The position numbers were made by a program, and so were the translations under genes. The notes below the pieces were generated by a model that was given only the letters and a program-made list of their open reading frames with translations, did not search any database and was not told where the DNA came from. Below are positions 15,866 through 21,745 of a DNA stretch of 64,000 nt, in pieces (position 1 is the first letter of the stretch; each line of letters begins with the position of its first letter). The DNA is from Streptomyces sp. LUP47B. Lineage in GTDB: Bacteria > Actinomycetota > Actinomycetes > Streptomycetales > Streptomycetaceae. The DNA is taken from positions 339,995-403,994 of the forward strand of contig NZ_MJAH01000004.1 in assembly GCF_001746295.1 (NCBI RefSeq), in the 5' to 3' direction.

Positions 15866-16330
15866 TCACGAACCCGTCGCACGGCACAATCTCCTCCAGC
15901 AGATGAGCGCGCACCCGAGGGTGAGGAAGGCTTCGTGGATGTCGTCGCGTATCTCCCAGCGGATGCGTAATCGGCGGAACCAGTGCAGGAGTGCGAAGCT
16001 CTGTTCGACGACCCACCGGTGGGCGCCCAGGCCTGAGCCGTGTTCGGTGCCGCGGCGGGCGATGACCGGGGTGATCCCGACGGCCCGGACCTGCTTGCGG
16101 TACTTGTCGTGGTCGTAGCCGCAGTCGGCGTAGAGGCGGTCGGGGCGTTGGCGGGGTCGTCCGCGTCGGCCGCGTACTGGCGGAAGGGCCTCGATCAAGG
16201 GCATGAGCTGGGTGACGTCGTTGCGGTTACCGCCGGTCAGGGAGGCGGCCAAGCGGATGCCGTGCGCTTCGGTGATCAGATGGTGCTTGGAGCCTGTTCG
16301 GGCACGGTCGACCGGGCTCGGTCCAGTTTT
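15866..16330 (-). CDS. IS5-family transposase, second frame (orfB)
   Basis: Read in the -1 frame after the AAAA at 16327-16330, this part begins TGPSPVDRARTGSKHHLITE and continues LTGGNRNDVTQLMPLIEALP. It supplies the second catalytic Asp (LYADCGYDHDKY) and the Glu (HRWVVEQSFALLHWFRRLRI) of the DDE nuclease. The protein would be made as a fusion with orfA. There are no internal stops, so the enzyme looks intact. It ends 15 bp from the convergent ArsR stop, and the rest of the element continues to 14921. Confidence 0.88.
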   Translation of the reverse strand, partial: KTGPSPVDRARTGSKHHLITEAHGIRLAASLTGGNRNDVTQLMPLIEALPPVRGRRGRPRQRPDRLYADCGYDHDKYRKQVRAVGITPVIARRGTEHGSGLGAHRWVVEQSFALLHWFRRLRIRWEIRDDIHEAFLTLGCALICWRRLCRATGS

Positions 16331-16692
16331 GGGCCGCCCTTCATGGCCCGCACATGAGAGCCGTCGATCACCGCCCGGGACCAGTCCAGAGCGCCGGCGG
16401 CGTGCAGCTCGGCCAGCAGCGATTCATGCAGACGCTGCCACACACCCGCGTCATTCCAGTCCCGCAGGCGCCGCCAGCAGGTCATACCGGAGCCGAAGCC
16501 CAGTTCCTGGGGCAGAAACTCCCACGGAATGCCGGTGTACAGCACGAACAGGATCCCGCACAGGACCTTGCGGTCGTCCAGACGCCTGCGCCCCGGGTGA
16601 TCCGCGCGGCGGCGCACGACCGGCAACAACGGCTCGATCCGCGCCCACAACTCATCGGACACGATCCACGGCAGCTGCTCACCCCTCCTCAT
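16276..16692 (-). CDS. IS5-family transposase, first frame (orfA)
   Basis: This 138-residue frame opens WIVSDELWARIEPLLPVVRR, the DUF4096-type N-terminal domain that binds the terminal repeats. It continues WRRLRDWNDAGVWQRLHESL and has the first catalytic Asp in AVIDGSHVRA. It starts 48 bp inside the right terminal repeat. The stop at 16276 lies beyond the slippery CCAAAAC, where a -1 shift would join it to orfB, as in other two-frame IS5 elements. Confidence 0.9.
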   Translation of the reverse strand: MRRGEQLPWIVSDELWARIEPLLPVVRRRADHPGRRRLDDRKVLCGILFVLYTGIPWEFLPQELGFGSGMTCWRRLRDWNDAGVWQRLHESLLAELHAAGALDWSRAVIDGSHVRAMKGGPKLDRARSTVPEQAPSTI

Positions 16693-16740
16693 GTGAAGGC
16701 TAACGCATCATCAAATGCCAACATTCCAAGGGTAGAAGTA

Positions 16741-16758
16741 GCATTCTGTTAGGAGTTC
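16741..16758 (-). repeat. Right terminal inverted repeat of the IS5-family element
   Basis: GCATTCTGTTAGGAGTTC; its reverse complement matches the left repeat at 15 of 18 positions. It is followed by the target duplicate TTA (16759-16761) and the rest of the maleylacetate reductase gene. Confidence 0.82.
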
Positions 16759-16849
16759 TTACGTCAACCCGCGCCCGGTCACGTCCGATGCCCTTCGCTT
16801 TCTGCTCACGGCAGCGCTGAACGGCGCCCTCGCGCCTTGATGTGGCGTC

Positions 16850-17557
16850 TCAGGCGGTGGTCCGGGGTTGGGCCGGACCGAGGTAGTGCACGGCGGTCTG
16901 TGCGGTGTGCGGGGCGAGCAGACTCTGCAGCTCTTCCGCCGCGACCTTGAGGAGGTCGCCGTCGCGGGTGGCGTGGAGGGTCTCGAGGACGAAGGCCACG
17001 TGGGTGGAGTCCTCGGTGACGCGGGTGCGGTGGGCGTCTCGGTGGTTCCAGTGGCGGGTCAGGACACCGGTGGTGTCCGCGTAGATGATCTCGCCGGGCT
17101 TGGGGTTCTCGGTGCTGTCGGGTTCGCCGAGCGGGGTGAAGGACTCGGTGCCGTCCGCGTAACGGATGTCGACGTCGCCGGTGACGTGGTCCAGGTCGAA
17201 GGCTCCGGCGGGCAGGCCGTGCCGGACGGAGACGGCGTTGTAGGAGTCGACGGCCGGGTTGACGCGCGGCAGCGTTCCCTTCTTGGCGAGGCGGCGGCCG
17301 AGCGCGTCGACGCTGGGGCGGATGCGGCGGGGGTTGGTGCCGAAGGAGCGGTACGCGGTGTGCCAGGCCTCGATGCGGGGGTCGGTCTCGTCGGCAGGGT
17401 GCCAGGTGCCGTCGGCGAGCTGCCGCTCCAGGTCATCCAGGGCCGCGGTGGTGCGGGGCCAGGATTCCCGTCCACGCAGGCCGGTGGCGGTGACCACGGC
17501 GATCAAGGTGTCGGGGAAGGCGTCCGCGACGGCGGAGGTGATGCGGAAGGCAGGCAT
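16850..17557 (-). CDS. B3/B4 (tRNA-binding-like) domain protein
   Basis: This 235-residue protein has the B3/B4 fold found in the beta subunit of phenylalanyl-tRNA synthetase and in free-standing proteins. Typical blocks are WHTAYRSFGTNPRRIRPSVD, LPRVNPAVDSYNAVSVRHGL and GEIIYADTTGVLTRHWNHRD. Free-standing members are thought to edit mischarged tRNA or to handle amino acid derivatives, but few are characterised. The gene lies 32 bp after the PaiB-like gene in the EamA-PaiB-B3/B4 operon and ends 9 bp from the convergent reductase remnant. Confidence 0.87.
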   Translation of the reverse strand: MPAFRITSAVADAFPDTLIAVVTATGLRGRESWPRTTAALDDLERQLADGTWHPADETDPRIEAWHTAYRSFGTNPRRIRPSVDALGRRLAKKGTLPRVNPAVDSYNAVSVRHGLPAGAFDLDHVTGDVDIRYADGTESFTPLGEPDSTENPKPGEIIYADTTGVLTRHWNHRDAHRTRVTEDSTHVAFVLETLHATRDGDLLKVAAEELQSLLAPHTAQTAVHYLGPAQPRTTA

Positions 17558-17589
17558 GGGCGGGTTTCCGTTTCCGGTGTGTGCGGGTG

Positions 17590-18237
17590 TCAGGGCTTCC
17601 AGGGGCCGATGCGGCCCAGGCGACGGCGCTGCTGGAGTGCGGTGGGCACGTCGAGGCCCTGGCCGCGTGTCGTGAGGTGGTCGGCGACGGTGCTGCGATG
17701 CTCGACGGGTTTGTGGTCGTCGTACTTGAACTTGGCCCGTACGTCGGTGACTTCCAGGCGCAGGCCGCGGATGCCGGGCAGCATCCGGCCGTACGGCGGC
17801 TGGTCGACGGCCACGGGGGCGTGGTCGCCGTCGGGCTGGAAGTGGGCGAGCTGGCGGCGCAGCAGCTCTGCCTTGGCCTCGGGGTCGTCGACGACATGGG
17901 CTCGGCAGGTGAACTGGACGGCCGCGTAGTAGCTGGTCGGGACGCCGTCGGTGGGCGGAGTGCCGGTCTTGGCGCGCCAGGGCCCGGGGACGAAGGCGTA
18001 GTCACCGAAGACGGTGAACAGGACGTTCGGGTCGTGCTCGACCGCCTCCCAGACCGGGTTGGGCCTGGCGAAGTGGATCAGGAGGCTGGTGCCGTCGACG
18101 GTGAAGTGAGTGGGCACGGCGACGGGCGGGTGGCCGGGCAGGCCGTTGACACTGAGCTGTCCGAAGTCGTGGCCATCGGCGATCCAGGTCTGCCATTCGG
18201 CTTCGTCGAGGCCGGCGTCCCAGGGCTGGATGAACAT
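17590..18237 (-). CDS. PaiB-family FMN-binding protein
   Basis: This 215-residue protein has the FMN-binding split barrel of the PaiB/transcriptional-regulator family. It reads FGQLSVNGLPGHPPVAVPTH, LLIHFARPNPVWEAV and TSYYAAVQFTCRAHVVDD, and its C-terminus has the usual ETAD-like region KAELLRRQLAHFQPDG followed by LPGIRGLRLEVTDVRAKFK. PaiB was first linked to repression of sporulation and protease genes in Bacillus, but most members are probably flavin or haem-binding enzymes. The start at 18237 follows AAGGAG. It is second in the operon after an EamA exporter. Confidence 0.88.
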   Translation of the reverse strand: MFIQPWDAGLDEAEWQTWIADGHDFGQLSVNGLPGHPPVAVPTHFTVDGTSLLIHFARPNPVWEAVEHDPNVLFTVFGDYAFVPGPWRAKTGTPPTDGVPTSYYAAVQFTCRAHVVDDPEAKAELLRRQLAHFQPDGDHAPVAVDQPPYGRMLPGIRGLRLEVTDVRAKFKYDDHKPVEHRSTVADHLTTRGQGLDVPTALQQRRRLGRIGPWKP

Positions 18238-18281
18238 GCTGATCTCCTTGCGGTGTCGGCTCCGGAGGGGTGCGGGGCTGT

Positions 18282-19118
18282 TCAGGAAAGGGCGAGGAGG
18301 CCGACGGCGACGGCGGCGGTGCCCAGGCCGACGAGCTGGCCGCGGTGGACGCGTTCGGCGAGCACGGCGCGGGCGAGCAGGACCGTGCCGGCCGGGTAAA
18401 GGGCGACGATGACGGCGACGACGGCGAGGTCCCCGCTGCGGGCGGCGAGCAGGAAGAGCAGATTCGCCATGGAGTCCAGCACACCCGCGGCCGCGGACAT
18501 CGCGTACGCGGGCCGCTTTGAGCCCAGCCGGCGGTGCATCACCCCCGCCGCGGCCAGAGTGACGGCCGAGGAGACCGCCCTTCCCACGATCAGCGGCGCC
18601 ACTCCGCTGTCGGACGGCGCCTGGTGCAGGAAGATCAGCTGGAGGGCGATGGCGGTGCCGGCGCCGAAGGCCAGCAGGAGCGCCGTACGGGAGGGGCGCG
18701 CCGACCCGGCGCCGTGTCCGGCACTGACCAGCAGGACCGCCACCAGCGCGAGCGGCAGCCCCACCAGCCCGGTGACGGCCAGGTGCTCGCCCTGCAGCAG
18801 GCCCACCCCGACGGGCAGCGCGGCGGACACCAGCGCGGTCACGGGCGACAGCACGTTCATCGGGCCGATCGCCAGGGTGCGGTAGAGCAGGGCGAACGCG
18901 GCGGCGGAGGCGACGCCGGACGCCGCTCCCCAGCCGAGGGCGCCCGCGCCGAACGAGGCGCCGAGCACCGGCCACAGCAACAGCTCGACCGCGAGAGAGG
19001 CCGGGGCCGCGATCATCACGGTACGCAGCACATGAGCCTTACGTGCGCCGAGGCCGCCGAGGAAGTCGGCGCATCCATAGGCGAGCGAGCTGCCCAGGGC
19101 CAGCAGCAGAGCGAGCAC
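18282..19118 (-). CDS. EamA/DMT-family transporter
   Basis: This 278-residue membrane protein has about ten hydrophobic helices in two EamA repeats. It begins VLALLLALGSSLAYGCADFL and includes PVTALVSAALPVGVGLLQGE and VIVALYPAGTVLLARAVLAE, the conserved helix 9 block of the family. I take the GTG at 19118, which follows AAGGGA; longer in-frame starts lack a ribosome site. It leads the EamA-PaiB-B3/B4 operon and is divergent from an XRE-cupin regulator, an arrangement common for amino acid or metabolite exporters. Confidence 0.9.
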   Translation of the reverse strand: MLALLLALGSSLAYGCADFLGGLGARKAHVLRTVMIAAPASLAVELLLWPVLGASFGAGALGWGAASGVASAAAFALLYRTLAIGPMNVLSPVTALVSAALPVGVGLLQGEHLAVTGLVGLPLALVAVLLVSAGHGAGSARPSRTALLLAFGAGTAIALQLIFLHQAPSDSGVAPLIVGRAVSSAVTLAAAGVMHRRLGSKRPAYAMSAAAGVLDSMANLLFLLAARSGDLAVVAVIVALYPAGTVLLARAVLAERVHRGQLVGLGTAAVAVGLLALS

Positions 19119-19141
19119 AGCACATCCCTTACTATCATCGG

Positions 19142-19190
19142 AACGACTGAACCGTACAACGCAACGACCGTCCCGTGTCAACCGAACGAC
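19142..19190. promoter_or_regulatory. Three phased AACGAC repeats in the divergent promoter
   Basis: AACGAC occurs at 19142-19147, 19163-19168 and 19185-19190, spaced 21 and 22 bp, that is, two helical turns. All lie on one face of the DNA in the 116-bp gap between the EamA and XRE-cupin genes. A regulator such as the adjacent XRE protein could bind them in a row. Confidence 0.4.
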
Positions 19191-19234
19191 CGCGCGGTGC
19201 ATTCTGATGTGCCGACGGCGAGGATGGAGATGAG

Positions 19235-19822
19235 ATGGCCGAGCCAGCCGCAGCCCTGCGGACGGTGGCGCACAACGTCCGCGCCGCCCGCACCCGGGCA
19301 GGCCTGTCCCTGGACGAACTGGGACGACGCGCCCAGGTCAGCAAGGGAGCCCTGGTGGCACTGGAGAAAGCCCAGGGCAACCCGAACCTGGCCACCCTGG
19401 TCCGGCTGGCCGACACCCTCGGAATCTCGGTGTCGGCCTTGATGCAGGGACCGGCCGAAGGCCGCGTGCGCGTGGTGGCCGAAGACGCGGTGGCGCCCCT
19501 GTGGACCGGGGAGAAGGGCAGCGAGGCGCGGCTCATGTTGACGACCTCGGGCCCGGCCCCGGTGGAGGTCTGGCGCTGGCGACTGGAACCGGGCGAGGAC
19601 TACCCCAGCCACCCCCATCAGGCCGGAGTCGTGGAAACCGTCAGCGTCACCTCAGGCCGGATGACCCTGGTCGTCGACGGCACCGAGCACGCCCTGGAGG
19701 CCGGACAGACCGCCACGTTCGAGGGCGACTCCCCGCACACCTACCGCGGTTCGGGTACCGAGACCTGCAGCCTGATCATGACGGTCCACCTGCCGCCCGG
19801 TCCCGCCGCCTCCACGACCTGA
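19235..19822 (+). CDS. XRE-family regulator with C-terminal cupin domain
   Basis: This 195-residue regulator has an N-terminal HTH_3 domain (about 10-65: VRAARTRAGLSLDELGRRAQ, VSKGALVALEKAQGNPNLAT) and a C-terminal cupin_2 domain (about 110-185: EVWRWRLEPGEDYPSHPHQA, VVDGTEHALEAGQTATFEGD and HTYRGSG). Metal-ligand histidines are present (HPH and H in DSPHTYR). Such regulators sense small metabolites and usually control a neighbouring exporter or catabolic operon. It faces away from the EamA operon. Confidence 0.92.
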   Translation: MAEPAAALRTVAHNVRAARTRAGLSLDELGRRAQVSKGALVALEKAQGNPNLATLVRLADTLGISVSALMQGPAEGRVRVVAEDAVAPLWTGEKGSEARLMLTTSGPAPVEVWRWRLEPGEDYPSHPHQAGVVETVSVTSGRMTLVVDGTEHALEAGQTATFEGDSPHTYRGSGTETCSLIMTVHLPPGPAASTT

Positions 19823-19871
19823 CCGGCGCGGCGCCGGCCGGTGATGCGGGAGCCGGCGAGGAGAGCGCTGA

Positions 19872-20390
19872 TCACAGGGCCGCAGCCACTGCCGACAGCA
19901 GGCGCCACAGCCGGGTGTGGGGCGTGGGGTCGGGGATGGCGCGGTTGGTGAGATAGCTGAACGTGGTGCCGGACTCCGGGTGGGCGAAGGCCAGATGTCC
20001 GCCGAGGCCGTCGTGGCCGAACGAGCCGCGGCCGAGCATGGGCCGGCGTGGGGACGACAGCGCGAACACAGTGGCGAAGCGGGTGGGCTGGTCGACCAGG
20101 ACCTCGTCGGGCCCGTGGGCCTGCCGGCGTCGGACCCGGTCGACGGTGGTGGGCGAGCTGGTGCGCAGCGGGCCGTCGACCACGCTGGAGTAGAGCCGTG
20201 CCAGTGACCTGGCGTCGAAGACGCCGTTGGCGGCGAGGATCTCCGGCTGCCGCATCACGGGATCGTCGAAGAGGTCCGCGGTGACGACGGGGTTGTTGAA
20301 GGTGGCGTGGGTGAGGGTGCCCCGGCTGGCGGCGGCCGAGGCCAGGAAAGCGCCGATTCCCGGTCTGGGAGCGGCTTTTCGATGAGGGCG
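19872..20390 (-). pseudogene. Beta-lactamase-family serine hydrolase, C-terminal remnant
   Basis: The minus-strand frame reads GIGAFLASAAASRGTLTHAT, AANGVFDARSLARLYSSVVD and SFGHDGLGGHLAFAHPESGT and ends in LWRLLSAVAAAL. This is the last 170 or so residues of an EstB-like serine hydrolase, including the GHxG-type motif. The first half, with the catalytic SxxK, is missing: upstream of about 20390 the DNA belongs to the metallo-hydrolase gene. It is therefore a 5'-truncated gene, not a functional enzyme. Confidence 0.75.
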
Positions 20391-20392
20391 GA

Positions 20393-21208
20393 TCAGCGGT
20401 TCAGTCGCACCCACGTTCCATGGGGTGCGGCCCGCAGCACGGCGGAGAGGCCGGCTTCGTGGAAGGCCAGCTCGATCTCCGACAGCCCTTCGGAGAAGTG
20501 GGCCCAGGCGTCGTAGTGGGCCGGGACGACGGTCTCCGCGCCCAGGACGGCTGCCGCGGCCGCGGCGGCGCGGCTGTCCAGCGACAGCGGACGGCCGTCG
20601 AACTTCGCCGGGACGCGTGCCGCTCCCACGTGCAGGACGGCCGCGTCGATGTCGGGCACCCGGCGGGAGATCTCCGCGACCGTGCGGATCGAGGCGTTGT
20701 CCCCGCTCACATACACGGTGGGAAGCCCCTGCCCGGAGAGCACGAACCCGGTGACCTCGCAGTTGACGTTGCCGTCGGCGTCCCGCTCGCCGTCCTCGGG
20801 GCCGTGGACCGCGGGGACCGCCAGCACGGTCAGGTCGCCACCGCCGTCCGCGCGAGGCACGGAGTGACCGGTCCACGGTGCGAGGCCGACGGCCGGAGAA
20901 CCGAGCCGTCCGGCGGTCACAGGGCCGGTGAGCACCAACGGGGCGGCCTTCGCGAACGCGCGGCCACGTTCGTCGAGGTTGTCCGGATGCGTGTCGTGGC
21001 TGACCAGAACGAGGTCGGCAAGTCCGACGCCGTCCTCGTCGACGGCAGGGGCGGCCGTCTTGGTGAGATAGCCGTGGGGACCGGCGTCGTCGAAGGTCGG
21101 ATCACTGACGATGCGTAGTCCGCCGAGGTCGATCACGGCCGTCGGGCCACCCAGGACGGTGATCGCGGCTTCCTGTCGGGACAAACCTGCGCTCGGGGTT
21201 TCGCTCAT
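20393..21208 (-). CDS. MBL-fold metallo-hydrolase (UlaG-like)
   Basis: This 271-residue protein has the metallo-beta-lactamase fold in its UlaG/RomA-like variant. It reads GGPTAVIDLGGLRIVSDPTF, VLVSHDTHPDNLD (in place of the usual HxHxDH), VYVSGDNASIRT and VVPAHYDAWAHFSEG. The metal-binding motif is SHDTHPDN, so one or two ligands differ from the canonical HxHxDH. The start at 21208 (MSETPSAGLS) follows GAGG. Its 3' end abuts the truncated serine hydrolase with no spacer, so a rearrangement joined the two. The substrate is unknown. Confidence 0.85.
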   Translation of the reverse strand: MSETPSAGLSRQEAAITVLGGPTAVIDLGGLRIVSDPTFDDAGPHGYLTKTAAPAVDEDGVGLADLVLVSHDTHPDNLDERGRAFAKAAPLVLTGPVTAGRLGSPAVGLAPWTGHSVPRADGGGDLTVLAVPAVHGPEDGERDADGNVNCEVTGFVLSGQGLPTVYVSGDNASIRTVAEISRRVPDIDAAVLHVGAARVPAKFDGRPLSLDSRAAAAAAAVLGAETVVPAHYDAWAHFSEGLSEIELAFHEAGLSAVLRAAPHGTWVRLNR

Positions 21209-21305
21209 GCCCTCGACGCTAACCACGCCGGGCTCCTGGCGGTAATGCTTTTGCTGACGAATCCATGCCCGTCAGGCATGGATTCCCGACCGGGACAGCT
21301 GCGGA

Positions 21306-21650
21306 TCACTCCGGTACGGCGGCGTCCAGGAACCGGCGGATCAGTGTTCGCCGAGCGTCGGGGAAGTGGACGAGGCTGACCGGGCTCGGCGGTGCGCTGG
21401 CCAGGGGAACGAAGCGCAGGGCGGGTGCTGGGTAAGGCGCTGTGCGACCTCGGGGACGATGCCGATGCCGCGGTTGGCGGCTGACGCGCTGCTGGACCCG
21501 GGGATCGGGCAGCAGCCGGCTGAATCCGAGCCGCAGGGTGACGCGGTGGCTCACGACGGCGAGTGCCTGGTCGAGGGTCGCGAGAACCCGCAAGACCGCC
21601 ACCGCCCGCCGGCCCGACGACAGCCAGGTACGCGCGGACTTCGCGATGCC
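21306..21650 (-). pseudogene. LysR-family regulator, effector-domain remnant with internal deletion
   Basis: The minus strand carries ALAVVSHRVTLRLGFSRLLP (start of a LysR effector domain). Another frame reads ASAANRGIGIVPEVAQRLTQ, and the first frame then resumes at PALRFVPLASAPPSPVSLVH and ends ARRTLIRRFLDAAVPE. The parts are in family order, but the middle of the domain is missing and one frameshift lies between them. The N-terminal HTH is not found. It is a decayed gene between the LAL regulator and the metallo-hydrolase. Confidence 0.65.
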
Positions 21651-21745
21651 GACCCACTCCTGAAGACCGGATCGGACGGGCAGCCGAGGCGTCCGCCGGC
21701 CTGCCGCGGCCGTGCCGGCGCTTCAGCACATCGGCCGGGCGGCGG

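Larger units (their letters stand above)
14921..16758. mobile_element. IS5-family element (1,838 bp) with SRPBCC and ArsR passenger genes
   Basis: The element is bounded by 18-bp inverted repeats that agree at 15 of 18 positions and is flanked by a TTA duplication (14918-14920 and 16759-16761). Its insertion interrupts maleylacetate reductase codon-exactly. It holds a two-frame DDE transposase on the minus strand at its right end and, on the plus strand at its left, a palindromic operator, an AHSA1/SRPBCC gene and an ArsR gene. A search by eye for an inner repeat near 15850, where a plain IS would end, found none. So the passenger genes appear to be inside the mobile unit. A 3-bp TNA target is typical of the IS1031-like branch of IS5. 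Confidence 0.82.
14601..16840 (+). pseudogene. Maleylacetate reductase C-terminal part, split by IS insertion
   Basis: From about 14604 the frame reads GAWLCGACLGATTMSLHHKL, CHILGGTFDLPHAETHTILL and so on to 14920. These are the metal-binding His-rich helices of maleylacetate reductase (iron-type alcohol dehydrogenase fold). The mobile element then adds a stop after three foreign codons. Skipping the element (14921-16758) and one copy of the TTA duplication restores a perfect ending: YVNPRPVTSDALRFLLTAAL then NGALAP and TGA at 16838-16840. NPRPV near the C-terminus is typical of the family. The N-terminal 240 or so residues were lost in the deletion that also removed most of the dioxygenase gene. 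Confidence 0.85.

Noticed and set aside
15851..16758. A plain IS5 element ending just after the transposase near 15850
   Set aside because: No copy of the 18-bp end lies there, whereas a matching end with target duplication lies at 14921.
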